Shown here one piece after another: positions 35,654-47,520 of a stretch of DNA of 64,000 nucleotides. The position numbers and the translations under genes are program-made. The stretch's first letter is position 1. The number at the start of each line of letters is the position of its first letter. Origin of the DNA: Sipunculus nudus (Eukaryota > Annelida > Sipuncula > Golfingiida > Sipunculidae); assembly GCA_026874595.1 (NCBI GenBank), contig CM049318.1:43688456-43752455 (forward strand). The letters run 5' to 3'. The notes beneath the pieces were generated by a model. That model saw only the letters and a program-made list of their open reading frames with translations. It was not told the DNA's origin and searched no databases.

Positions 35654-36931
35654 TTGAGTGGACTTAAGGGTGTCATTAATGTATGGGATGACATCATTGT
35701 ATTTGGTGCCAATCAAGATGAACATGATCAGAACCTTGAAGCTGTGTTTCAGAGACTTGAACAGCATGGCTTAACATTAAATGCAAATAAGTGTGAATTC
35801 CACAAGGACGAAGTGACATTCTTCGGCTTCGTGTTCAACATGAATGGAATCGCATCTGACAACACAAAAGTTGAAGCCATCAAACAGACAAAACCATCAA
35901 CATCGCCAACCGAAGCCAGAAGCTTTCTTGGAATGACAAATTACCTGTCCCGATTCATTCCGGATAATTCAACTATTTCAGAACCAATCCGTAACCTCAC
36001 AAGGCAGCAAACAAAATGGCGATGGACTGAACAAGAACAAAACACATTTGATAAGTTGAAGCAAACACTTGCCAGCAGTGAAGTTCTTGCCTACTTTGAC
36101 CCGAACTTGAAAACTCAACTCGTTGTGGATGCAAGCCCTGTAGGTGTAGCTGCAATCCTGCTGCAGTGTCAAACTGAAGGTTCATATAGACCGTTAGCAT
36201 ATGGAAGCAGAGCGCCCACAGACGTAGAACGTCGATATTCACAAACGGAACGAGAAGCGCTAGGTATTGTTTGGGGGTGTGAACATTTCCATACATACAT
36301 ATATGGAGCAGATTTTGATCTTGTGACCGATCATAAACCCCTGGAACTAATCTTGAACAATCCATACTCAAAACCTGCAGCTAGAATTGAACGATGGAGT
36401 CTTCGTCTCTCCGAGTACAAATTCAACGTAATCTACCGACCTGGTAAAAACAACCCGGCTGACTTTATGTCTCGAAATCCTTATGTGACTCGTGCAAGTG
36501 ATAAAATGGCAGATCAGTACGTACATTTCCTCGCAAATCAAGCTATGCCATTAGCTCTCTCACTTCAAGAAGTTGAGATCACAAGCAAACTTGACCCTAC
36601 ACAACAGGCAGTAAAATTCGCTCTTCAGAGTGGTAACTGGCGTAAAGCAAAACAAATGTCAGATGTCAACTTGAAAGATTTTAATGTGCTACACACAGTA
36701 CGAAATGATCTGACCATAGTTGACAATGATCAAGACCGTGATAATTTCATTGTGTTAAACAACAACCGTATAGTTATTCCAAAGTCACTGCAGAGCAGAG
36801 TGATTCAGTTGGCCCACGAAGGTCATCAAGGTATTGTTCGAACCAAACAGCTCCTACGAACAAAAGTTTGGTTTCCTGGTGTAAAGAAACTCGAAGAAGA
36901 TGCATGCCAAAACTGTCTACCATTAATATAA
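35654..36931 (+). pseudogene. Gypsy-1 pol fragment: RT catalytic motif to integrase zinc finger
   Basis: Open for 425 codons. It starts just before VWDDIIVFG and keeps the RT thumb/connection (SFLGMTNYLSRFIP), RNase H (VVDASPVG, TEREAL, TDHKPLE) and the HHCC finger of integrase (LAHEGHQGIVRTKQLL ... DACQNC). Here the position that is a stop in the other copy is Gln. The RT N-terminal half, integrase core and LTR are absent, so it cannot act alone. There are five residue differences from the minus-strand copy in the shared part. Confidence 0.85.
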
Positions 36932-37129
36932 ACAAAATAAGCAGCCTGTGTTCGGTGATATCCACATTTTCTGGCCTATTTTTATAAAAGCTCCAAGGGA
37001 ATACCTTTAGTTTATATGAGTCCGATGGGTGATTGGGTCCCTTTAAATGTCACACCAGCTAACCGTATGGTGCTGTCATCTTGTGGACATGTCTGATACT
37101 ACATCAATGTACATGTACGCAGTGCGCGG

Positions 37130-37507
37130 TTGTTCCAATCTCTTCAAACAAGTCCATTAAGCCAACCAGATAAATTAACTCATATCCAAAACCCACGTTT
37201 TTCCATTGAGGACAGTGTTGACATCAATGATGAGCTTAACAGGACAGATTTATGGATCAGCCAGTTAAAGTTAACAACTTCAAATAGGGATGTACTTGTA
37301 AGTGAGAATAGCTGGCTGACATCACAACATATCCGTGCAGCAACTCGGCTAATCAAAGTTAAGTATCCCCTGATTGGGCGGGGGCAAGATCCCATACTTG
37401 CACCATTTAAAAATTATTCAGAGAAGTTGGTCTATGTCAAGCAATTTAAAAATATTTCTCACGAGGCAAAGGCCGTACAGATTTTGCATAACGCTGACGA
37501 CTTCTAG
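37130..37507 (+). pseudogene. Ulp1-like cysteine protease fragment, copy 2
   Basis: A 125-codon open stretch downstream of the gypsy-1 pol remnant, not part of gypsy. It has FSIEDSVDINDELNRTDLW, ENSWLTSQHIRAATRLIK and AVQILHNADDF, then a stop. The pattern resembles the N-terminal portion of Ulp1/C48-like domains, which would continue into His-Trp; the catalytic His, Asp and Cys are missing. Its 15-base interval GGGCGGGGGC is the unexpanded form of the 21-base C run in copy 1. Confidence 0.4.
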
Positions 37508-37801
37508 CTGAAAATGCGCGTTAAAGATGAATGGTTCTATTTGAACTCAAACACGTTGTTCCCATAAAATATTTATATTTATATTTATAATGACTAGTAT
37601 AAAACGATAGAAATCGCCTTTTTTGTCATTGTGGCAGCTATTTTTAGAGCCATTCTGAATGTTTCAGTATGCGTTTTAACTTTAAATGTGAAACGTCCAT
37701 CCAGGGCAGAAGTGGATCGAGAGGAGGGGTCCAGAGGTATCGGAATCCCAGCTGCCATAAGGGGTTCAGACGAATAATTGCGACCTTTCTAGCGAACCTG
37801 G

Positions 37802-39384
37802 GAGCTTATGGGATGATGTGGCGTCGTCCGTCGTCTGTACGTTAACCCATACTATCTCGAAAACGACAAGAGATTGCATCACGAAATTTTATGCAAAATA
37901 AAAGCCATCTGAAAAACTCTAACGGATTCAGCTGATCATTTTTTTTTTTTTTTGCTCTCTGCATTTTCTTAGATTTCATAGGGAAAAAAGCTGAGAAACC
38001 TTTAAAAGTCTTCTTTTCGTAAACGGTCCAGCCAAATTGTGCAATATTTTACAGAAATTATCCTAGAGGCGAGCCCTCTCAAATTTGTTCAAATAGTTTG
38101 CGTTTGATGAATTTTAGCGGAGTCACGTGAACTTGAATTTAGTCATTTGGCCAAGTAAGTATACTGATATAGCAATCTCAGAAATGACTGGAGGTAGCAT
38201 CACCAAGTATTGTACAAATGTTGGTTACATGACTCATATTTGAAATTGCAGATTTCGTGGCGTCACCGAGATTGACTTGTTTTTTTTTTATGGACAATTT
38301 TAGCCTCTTTCAGCTTTAAATGTTTATGATGAAACTTTCACGAATTTTTCACAAGAATTATCCTAGGACATGGTTCTTTCAATCATATAAGAATAGATAA
38401 GTTTGTTTATTTTTGGTAGAGTCTTGAAAAGCTTAAGGCCATTATAAAGTCTACATTTATTTCAAACGGAGGACTGCAATAGTCTTCTTCTACAAAATTC
38501 TTTCAATTATAACTTCTGTAACATTGCACAAAAAATATTCTTGGGTGGCCTTTGTTCAAGTTTACTTGAATGATTTTTGGCAGAATTATTGGACCTTTAA
38601 CACTGAAAGGACTGCATCTTTTATTATTCTAAACATTTTTATTAAAAAAACCTTATGAATGCATCAGCTTAATAAAAAACATTTTTGCTAAAGTCTTTCA
38701 GTATGTGTAAACAGATTTACCAACAGGCCAAGAAAGTGTCTGTATCTATAATTAGCTAGACAGACTGCCTACTATTTCAGATTTGGCAACAGGCCAAAAG
38801 TCAGCCTGTATCTACTTATAGTTCTGACAGGCTGCCAACTGTATCAGATTAGGCAACAGGTCAAGAGTACATTCAGTGCAGTAAATGCACTCCACTTATA
38901 ACTTTGACAAACTGCCCACTGCATCAGATGTGGCACCAAAGTTCAGCCTGGATCTAACTATAGCTTTGGCAGACTGCAAACTGTGTCAGATTATGCAAAA
39001 GGTCAAGAGTTCACTAAGTGAAGCCACGCACAGGTCAATAGTACACTCATTCTAGCCAGGTGGAGGTCAAGAGTTCACTTAGTCCAGTAGCTTGAGCCAG
39101 CAATTTGTCAGAGTTCACTCGGGGCAACTGCCTTTCTCACCTAAGCCTGATCAGCCCAGTGCATCAAAAAGAGAAGTTTGATGTATTGGCCTGATATTTT
39201 GACCTGTCTATGCGTCTTTGATGGCTTTCTCCTTCACAAGACAGGTGTCGCCACCCACAATGACTTTTGCACAGTGAAAGTGCCTGCTTATTTCTACGGA
39301 GGAATTTGATATATCCGCCTGACATACATATCGGATAGCTTTGTCTTATATAAGACTGGTGGCGCCACCTACAATATTTTTTGC
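37802..39384 (-). repeat. Segment X', inverted copy of 13940-15528
   Basis: Reverse-oriented, nearly collinear copy of segment X. It is joined to segment Y' by only two bases (GG, 37800-37801), which is the unoccupied state of the 12.9-kb insertion site. Past 39384 the sequence (actgtgtatgttcctg) continues the satellite-like pattern, whereas at the X side this position abuts the gypsy-1 LTR. Confidence 0.85.
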
Positions 39385-40547
39385 ACTGTGTATGTTCCTG
39401 CTGATTTCTCAGGAGGGGTTTGATATATCAGTCTGAAATAGGGCATTTGTATATATCTCTGATAGCTTCGTTGTATACAAGACTGGTGGTGCCTGCTACA
39501 ATGATTTTTGTGATGTGTGCACGCATGCGAGCATGATAATTGATGTATATCCCATTGCACAGGTTCGCATAGGGCCTGTAGGCCTTGTTTTCAGGTTTTA
39601 TCATTAGTCCTCCTGAGCCGGAGGCCATCTTTTCCTAAATCATGGATCCGTCCCTGTTCTGATACCCACACCTCGCACCCCCAAAAAAATTATTTTAAGC
39701 AAATATCCGTTATTCATTGACCTTTTATCCTGCATTTTACAAAATGCGGCCATGTTTTATTCTGTTATCATTTTAAGTGTGTTAAAGAAACTTTGAGGAA
39801 CACATAAAAAGTACCCTTTTACTCTGCTTCCATATGTCTTGATTCACAGTAGTAAACACGTAACTGTGTAAACAAAAAAAACACAATTTTAAGTTGTACT
39901 TTTCATACTTTAAAGTGTAACAAATTATAAACATTATTATTACGTGGCTTGGGTACGTTACACTTGTTACAAAAATATCTCTAAAGCTTAAGGTTACTGA
40001 ATATACCTTGGTTTTATTCGAGAAACACACACTTGTTCAGGTTCAATTTTCTTCGGTTTGACCTTACAAATTACCTTTAAGGTTAAAATGTAGGATGACA
40101 TCCACCTACACTTTTTCCATCACTGTATAGTTGGTTGATCTGGCATGGATGCCTGATATTAACAAACAGTGTCACAAGAAGTGAAAAAATCAACTTTGGT
40201 TGGCCCTCTATATGGTTTAAGCACGCTCACTTATTTTCTTTTTCTTGTTTTTTTTTTGTGACGATTATTACCCCCATCATTCCCACTTGACAGTACTGTG
40301 AGCATTATAAGTAAAGAACTAATGGACAGATTTCTTTCATAGCATGCATTACATAGGCATGGATTATGGGATGATGTATATTTAATTGGGGAATGACCTT
40401 TCCAATGAGAGTGGCCTTGACTTTGAATATTGCCATATATGGTGAATATGACACAAAATCATAATTATCTCTGTAAGGGATGCATGGATGGGTCCGAAAA
40501 TCGAACTGACTGAAGATCTTGGATAGCATTGTTTTCCGGGGAAAACA
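39385..40547. other. Decayed repeats, no gene
   Basis: Contains another palindrome variant (ggtggtgcctgc, about 39485) and the 'atgtatatcccattgcaca' block shared with 27116-27161. The rest (39640-40540) is AT-rich without coding similarity. 'ttgacagtactgtgagcatt' at about 40288 recurs at about 40609, indicating a ~320-bp diverged duplication. Confidence 0.45.
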
Positions 40548-41425
40548 GGTGGCGCCAACGGCTTTCCTTTTCTCGTTTTCGCGCCTTTTAATACCCTATC
40601 ATTGCCCCTTGACAGTACTGTGAGTATTAAAAGTCAAAAACTAAAGGACAGATTAGGATAAAATTGTGCAGGTCCATTGATCTTTGATACCTCCATCTTA
40701 AATTCAAGCCAGGTGGCGCCATCTGCAATCATTTTCCTATGGAGTCCATCCTTACGTTTGCTTTCGGTGAAAATGACTCATAGCTCAGGAGTGGTTCAAG
40801 GTATTAGTCTGAAATTTGGCATGTCCATCCATCTTGGAAAGTTTTCTTCGTAAAACAGACGGGTGGTGGCACCTACCTTCTCGTCATTGTAGAATAAATA
40901 AAAGCCCTTTTCTCAGGAGTGATTTGCCGTATTGGCCTGCAATTGTGCATATCCATTGATCCTGGACTCCTCCATCTTGTACCTAAGACTAGTGGCGCCA
41001 TCTGGAATCGTTTTTCCGTGGTGGCCATCTGTACATGTGCTTTGGGTGAAAATTGTTCATAGCTCAGGAGTTGTTCAAAGTATTGGTCTTAAATTTGGCA
41101 TGTCCATCCATCATGGAAAATTTTCTCGTAAACCAGACAGGTGGCGCCACCTATCATCCAATTTCTGTAGAATAAATTATTGCTCTTTTCTTAGGAGTGG
41201 TGCGCGTATTGGTGTGAAACTTTGTGTCCATAGATCTTGGACTCCTCCATCTTGTACTCAAGATTATTGCGCCATCTGCATTTTTTTTCGTGTGGCGTCC
41301 ATCCGAACATCTGTTTTAGGTTGAAAATTGCTCATATCTGAGAAGTCGTTCAATGTGTTTGCCGGCAGTTGGCATGTACATCCATCTTGGATAGTTTTCT
41401 CGTCAACCAGACAGGTGGCGCCAAC
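40548..41425 (+). repeat. Second palindrome-satellite array, ~277-bp dimer units
   Basis: GGTGGCGCCACC and variants (ggtggcgccatc, ggtggcgccaac) lie at 40548, 40712, 40862, 40991, 41140, 41266 and 41414. From 40712 on, spacing alternates 150, 129, 149, 126 and 148 bp, the same rhythm as the array at 3196-4601, although the sequence between palindromes is quite different. Landmarks are 'ttttctcgtaaaccagaca' before one half and 'tggactcctccatcttgta' before the other. Open frames here are incidental. Confidence 0.8.
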
Positions 41426-41429
41426 TACC

Positions 41430-41851
41430 TTACCATTTATAGTATAAATTAATACCCTTTTCAGATTTCAGAGTGATTCACCGTATTGGCCTCCATAATT
41501 AGTGAAAAATATTGTTACTCAAGTTGATAGATTGAAGAAACCATGCATGGTCACTTGCGTAATGTCAATAATTGCTGCTGAAGAAGGGGGTCCTATTCTT
41601 AAAGGGGGGGGGATTGATTGTCTGGGGATGGTGTGGCACATGCGGTGCCAAGAAATGTCTAGTTCTTCTATTGTCATAATAGATCAAGCTTTGTTTTTAA
41701 AATACCCAGGATTTGTATGGAAAATATTAAATATGTTAAATCTGAGACCTAAATTCTTTTACAGCGCATTACTTTCATTATTATTTAAAATGTTAGGTCT
41801 ATAGATTATAATGTATAATGGTGTAATAAAATGTACAAGTATATATAATCG

Positions 41852-41892
<41 letters not shown>

Positions 41893-42080
41893 TATTTAAA
41901 TGTCTTGTACTAATATTCAAATAGTAATATTTATAAATTTATACATATATTGATGCCATAAGTTATCATATGTTGATATATGTCAGGGAATGTGTGTGTT
42001 AATTTATATCCATATTGTCTGTATTTGTGTTATTTTTACTATTTCTCTAGCTGTTAGAACCAAAATCATAGTTGTACTAA
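41430..42080. other. AT-rich interval with (TA)n tract, no gene
   Basis: A 100-codon open frame at 41502-41804 shows no family resemblance and contains a G run (41607-41612). A (TA)n microsatellite lies at about 41857-41889. Nothing else was recognised. Confidence 0.45.
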
Positions 42081-42690
42081 TATTCATTTACTTTTACTGA
42101 ATGTTGCATTTGTAAATTGTTCATACATAGACACTAGATATAACGTATATTTCAATATCATTTCACTTTTCATTTGTAAATATTTCAGTAATTGTCACTT
42201 GGTATAACATGTATTTGACATGATGAGCATTTCTTTTTCATTATGTAAATATTTCATTTCTTGACATCTGGTGTAACATGAACTTCATTATCATTTTACT
42301 TAATATTTGTAATTTGTATTTCAAACATTGAATAAACAATAGTTTATTGAATTTTAAATTTATCAATAAGGACTGGAAAACAGGGTACAGCCCTATATTA
42401 ATTCCTCTCCTCTGCATTGTCACCTGGTAACGTACATAATGTATTTCAAGATGATTTCACTTTTCATTTGTAAATATAATACATACATTAACACCTGGTA
42501 TACGGAGTGTATTACATGATCATTTTACTTTTCATTTGTACATAATGCATAAATTGATACTAGTATTACTTGTATTTCAACTTTTAACTTGTCATATGTA
42601 AATATTTCAAACATTGATAACTGGTATTTGCATGGTGTATTTCGTAAGGTTTAATTTACTTTTAATTTGTAAATATTTAATTTGTTTATT
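42080..42690 (+). repeat. Degenerate ~76-bp tandem repeat
   Basis: About eight units built on 'ttttcatttgtaaatatttc' followed by 'attgacacctggtataacat' and 'gtatttcaa.atgatttcac'. Clear unit starts are near 42100, 42168, 42240, 42460 and 42590. Strongly AT-rich, non-coding. Confidence 0.65.
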
Positions 42691-42779
42691 ATGGTTCAGT
42701 TGTTAATTTATTATTTTTAAGACGTTTTCTTCTTTGTTCATTTAACTAATAACAAAATAGAATTTTAATAATGCCAGTG

Positions 42780-43240
42780 GTTAATGTAGACAAGATAAGA
42801 TATTAATATAAGATAAGATAACATTTATTAGCCTTCAGTTCCAGGAATTTTTCGTTGACTTGCAATTCATTACATTAAAATAAATAAGTAAATAGACACA
42901 TACAAATAATACATAAAAAAATACATAAAAATAACACATTATACATTGACTATGCATGTAAAAATAAGCATGTAAAAGTGACAAAACAGAGAATTCTGCA
43001 GGTAAAACACATAATACTGTTGAAGCCTCCATGTCCCGCCCCTTTCTTTAGTTGTGGCCTTCCACAATATGAAATAATCTTATTATCAGTAAGAGGAGTA
43101 TATCTGATAAATCTCAAATTATCTCGCTTTACTGGCGATTTGACTATATCCTTTATCCAGGCCTTCAGCTGTTTATACTCTCCCAGAATTGTCCTAAAAC
43201 CGCCGGATTTAGGTTAGTCCACCATAAACATTGCCTAAGC
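42780..43240 (-). other. Possible LINE 3' end or unrecognised gene fragment
   Basis: At 42792-42830 GATAA repeats precede 'taacatttattagcc', which on the minus strand looks like a retroelement 3' tail. Further upstream on that strand (about 43213-43020) a frame of ~65 codons stays open, with FRTILGEYKQLKAWIKDI and SYCGRPQLKKGAGHGGFN. I do not recognise the family. It may be a decayed exon or transposon fragment; it is too short for a call. Confidence 0.3.
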
Positions 43241-43935
43241 TTCGTCCATGGCCGGTCAAATCTGGCTCGGAAAAACGTAGAATATACATTAATAAGTAGT
43301 AGATTAGAACTGAACCCTGAAGAAATAGGAAGATTATTATTAGGTTTAGGTTCTTTTTTCTTTCTGTCATGGGTCCTCCGCCGAGGGAAATTGCTCTAAC
43401 TTTTATTCCGAGGAATCTCGGAATATTCTAGGAAATTCCGCGGATATTCCGGGTTTTACCGAGTGCCCATGGAAACACACCTATTTTTCACGCATATACG
43501 CACATAGGCATATACGCGCACATGGAAACGCTGCTTTACCTTGTGAATTTCACACATAACAAGCCTTTGTTTTATGATGTCTGGGTACTGATTGCATAAT
43601 CTCCTAGTCATGGTCACCGGCCCCTTATTTGTACAGACCAGGTCCTAATCTGTTAATCTCATCAGGTTAAACGTGTTGATCTCATCAGGGTGACCACTAC
43701 TAGGGGGTCCGTGAGGACTTTGTAAGTTGGTGCCATCAGTCTGCAGGAACTGTTAAAACACTCCATGATGAATGTGTGTAGTGTATTTGCAGCATTGTTC
43801 ACGAGAAAGGACTCTGCTGTAACACCCTTCAGTATAAAGACATGAGAACATATTATGCTGTTACACCGGTGAGTGTCAACGACGTGATCGATCCTTAGCT
43901 CTGCCGACCCTGACTCCACTGAAAGTAAACCAGGT
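43241..43935. other. Intervening DNA with one ~339-bp-family fragment
   Basis: 43723-43775 resembles the palindrome-adjacent block of the ~339-bp repeats (ggtgccatcagtctgcagga). Around 43420-43460 'ccgaggaatctcggaat' and 'ccgcggatattccgg' form short imperfect palindromes. No gene recognised. Confidence 0.45.
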
Positions 43936-45154
43936 GCCACTAAAAGGTTTTACTCCTTTTCTTAAAAGCCAACGCTCTGAGACAAGTGGTGTTAGCCCAC
44001 TCAAAACCAATGTCTCAGATAGTACAGGGAAGGCAAACGTGCTTAATAAGCAGTTTGTTTAATTATTTTCAAAAGATACAGGTGACAAAATCCCAGACCT
44101 TAGACAAAGCACACGTTCAGACTTACCTCAAGTTACCTGCCATTATTATTAACGAAGCTGGAGTTGAGAAAGCACAATGCAAACTCCTACCCCATAAAGC
44201 AACTGGTCCTGATGAAAATCATGCAAAACTACTACAGGCACTACATAAACCTCTCACACCCATTCTATCAGATTTCTTCCAGCGATCTCTCAACGGCGGA
44301 GAGGTACCTGATGACCGGAAGGAGGCAAAGGAAACCCCAGTGAAAAATATAAGGCTTCGAACTACAGACCAATATCTTTAACATCAATCATCTGTAAACT
44401 CCTGGAACACATAATTGCCAAACAAATTATGAATCATTTAGAACAAAACCTGTATAACCTTCAACACGGATTTTGCAAATTACGATCATGTGAAACCCAG
44501 CTTCTTTCCCTATATCACGGTGGCCAAATCAAGAAATGCAAGTATACAAACTGATCTCATTATAATGGATTTCGCCAAAGTTTTTGATAAAGTTCCACAT
44601 AGACACCTTTCAGCTAAAGGTATAAGATACTGTACTCTTAGCTGGATCAACAACTTTCTTGCTAACCATACACAACGAGTGGTGGTATATAGAAGGGAAA
44701 CATTCAGACCCAGCGGAAGTAACATCAGGAGTATCACAGGGCACTGTTCATTGCCCAATCCTTTGTTTTATATTTATTAATGACCTCCCAAGCAAAACAA
44801 AATTTAGTAAAATTAGACTATTTGCAGATGACTGCATCGTTCAAAAAGAAATAAATTGTAAGGAGGACTGCCTCAAACTCCAGCAAGACATAGACTGTTT
44901 AGGATCATGGGAAAGAGACTGGCTGATGGAGTTTAATCCCTCCAAACGTCAAACTCTAACCATCTCTGCCAGTACTAGGCCTACACCAATAACGCATCTG
45001 TATAATCTATAGGCACCACCCTTGAAAGACCTCCAGAAAACAGTATTCAATATTTAGTTGTCACTATCCAGGCAGATCTAAAATGGAATAAACATATAAT
45101 TGATATTACAAGTAAAGCTAGCCGCATACTAGGTATAACTTTCAAAATGAGGTC
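43936..45154 (+). pseudogene. Jockey/CR1-group LINE RT (LINE-1), N-terminal and catalytic part
   Basis: Decayed non-LTR retrotransposon with several frameshifts and stops. In order: ATGPDENHAKLLQALHK; a 'ISLTSIICKLLEHIIAKQ' block; LIIMDFAKVFDKVPHRHL (RT motif A); SGVSQGTV...FINDLP (motif B); RLFADDCIV (motif C); and LGSWERDWLMEFNPSK (thumb). This order and wording match the Jockey superfamily, CR1/L2/Jockey-like clades. The endonuclease is absent (5' truncated). The copy is interrupted at about 45154 by LINE-2 and continues at 47521. Confidence 0.8.
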
Positions 45155-47520
45155 AAAGATAAGGTGTCGGAGATAGAAGCGCAGTCTAGGAATATATACT
45201 CAGAGGTACTGGATAGACCTTTGGAAAAAGCTGATATTAATAAAGCTGTGGACTCGTTGAGATGTGGGAAGGCAGGAGGAACAGATGGTATTGTCTCAGA
45301 ACATATTAAATATGGCGGAGGGTGCGTAATAGATCACCTGTTTATATTTTATAATCTAATTCACAAATTCGAATATATACCCGATAATATGAAAAAGGGA
45401 TAATGGTTCCTATACTGAAGAATCGTCTAAACGACAGACATTCCCCTGACTGCTATAGAGGTATAACCTTATTAACAGTAATGTATAAATTATGGGAGAA
45501 GATTATTTTAAATAGACTGTTTGGCTATATTGCACATGTTCCGATTATATTTCTTGATCCTTTACAATTTGCATATCAAAAGAATATGTCGGCACTGAAT
45601 GCCTCATTCGTTTTGCAAGGTGGTGTTTCGTATCATACTTATAGGGGTTCTAAAGTATATGCTTGCTTCTTAGACTCGAGTTCTGCTTTTGATGTTGTTT
45701 GGCATACTGGCTTATTTTTTAAAATATACAAACTTGGTATTAGAGGCAAATTATGGAGATTAATTAAACAGGCTTACGCTAACGTTACAAGCTGTGCCCT
45801 ATATGATAGTATAAGAAGTTCATGGTTTTCTGTGCAGCGCTCAGTCAGGCAAGGGGGGGGGGGGGGGTCTTTCGCCGTGGTTATACATGTTGTATATAAA
45901 TGATTTACTGTGTGCACTAAGAGCGGGTGGCTTTGGTATTAATGTTGGTGGCATGTATATAGGTTCGCCAACTCAAGCTGATGATATCGTAGTTTTATTT
46001 TTAACAATATCCGGGTTGCAAAATATGATTGACACTTGCTATTTATATAGTCAGAAGTGGAAATATCAGTTTAATCCGAACAAAACTAAAATTATGACAT
46101 TCGGCGAAAGTATAAAAAAAAACATAATAAGTTGAGTGTGCTAAGATCTTGGAAAATTGGGAATTCTCTTATCTCTCAAACTAGGCTTTATAAACACCTT
46201 GGATGGACTCTAACCAGTGACTTCAAGTGTAAAGATAAGATAGATATTGCGTGCAGAAAAGGGACGGGTTCTTTTTTGTCTCTGGCGGGGTTAGGAGTTC
46301 GACCAAAAGGTCTTAATCCGCTCACAGCAGCTATTCTGTACAAGTCTATTGTTATGCCAGGGGTATAAAATGGAGCCGAGTTATGGAATTCAATTTCAGG
46401 GTCTGACTTAATATGTCTGGTAAGAATGCATCGATTCTGTATAAAAGTTAGCCAGATGTTTAAACGTTCTGTTAGAACTGATATTGCTTTGAGTCTTTTG
46501 GGTATGCCTAGCATTGAGCTGTTTATTGACCGAGCTAAATTATTATTCTTTGGTAGACTGTGCAATTTGCCAAATGGTAATATCTCTAAAAGTTCACTCA
46601 ATTTTAAGCTTTGGCATTTCCTAAGGAACTGTAATTGCAATATGTCTTGTGGATTTGTTTGTGACATTGTTAGATTGTTCAGATCATACAATCTAAATAA
46701 CTTTCTAATTTCATATATGGAGACTATAACGTTTTGTAATCAGAATACGTGGAAAGATCTTGTTCAGGATCAGATTATAAAGCAAGGTGTCCTCCTCTTT
46801 GATATAAGAACAAGAGGTAAGCTTGAGTTCAGAATGCTAAGAGCTGTACAAAGTGAACCGTTTATTCCTTGAAAAATATATGGTACGCCGCCAGAGACAT
46901 TCCTGGATGATTTCGTATATTCTGTTACTCGGCGCAGTTATTATCTGCGTCAGACACGTATTACTCGTCTCAACTTTGCCATCTTTGCGGCAAGATGTAT
47001 AATTCTCCGTTACTTCATGCATCTTTATCATGTTCAAATACTAGTGAAAGCAGAGCCTCTATCTGGAACTTTATTTTAGATAAACTTCCCTTCACAGTTA
47101 GCGCTGCACTAAGTATTCTGGGTGAATTCGACTTTGTTGCTACCTTGCTTGGTAAAGATTTGACAGATTGACCAGACTGGACAAATGAACTTTCTATTCT
47201 GTATATTTATCGGGCAGCTTTGTTCTTTAAAGAAGTAAGACCAATAATAGAAGCCTTGTAATTTTCAAGTGAGATGTTGCCTGATCTTTCTCATTCTATA
47301 TAGAAAAAAAAACAATAATTTATGCCTCTCCTTGCTATTACAACACATTAATTGTAACATTATTACATCCTTTTGTAATCTTGTATTTTTCACGTTGTAG
47401 AACCTTCAGTGATTTAATTATTATTTATTATTAGTTTTCTTGTTATATTTACATATGTATTGCATTTGATCGTACTCTTCGATCTTTCGGAGGAAATAAA
47501 GATTATCAATCCAAAAAAAG
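45155..47520 (+). pseudogene. Second LINE (LINE-2), RT to C-terminus, inserted in LINE-1
   Basis: Another non-LTR RT of a different family, 5' truncated just before the RT. It has CGKAGGTDGIVSEHIK, 'YRGITLLTVMYKLWEKI', LDSSSAFDVVWHTGLF (motif A), SVRQGG (motif B), YINDLL and TQADDIVV (motif C), then a long C-terminal region to about 47260. A 15-base G run at 45853-45867 sits inside motif B and shifts the frame; otherwise the frames are long (166, 82, 78 and 148 codons), so decay is moderate. The 3' end is AT-rich with 'aaataaagattatcaatcc', a second 'aaagattatcaatcaatc' and an A run. It lies between the two halves of LINE-1. Confidence 0.75.

Larger units (their letters stand above)
35651..37799 (+). 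repeat. Segment Y', inverted copy of 28401-30366
   Basis: Plus-strand duplicate carrying the RT catalytic region to the integrase finger and the Ulp1-like fragment. The breakpoint at 35651 lies inside the RT gene (SGLKGV...), separated from the LTR copy B edge (35644) by six bases. This copy retains ~217 bp lost from segment Y. Confidence 0.85.

Noticed and set aside
44510-46691. Reverse-strand frames of 82 and 167 codons in the LINE region
   Set aside because: Antisense to RT and C-terminal coding sequence of the two plus-strand LINEs.
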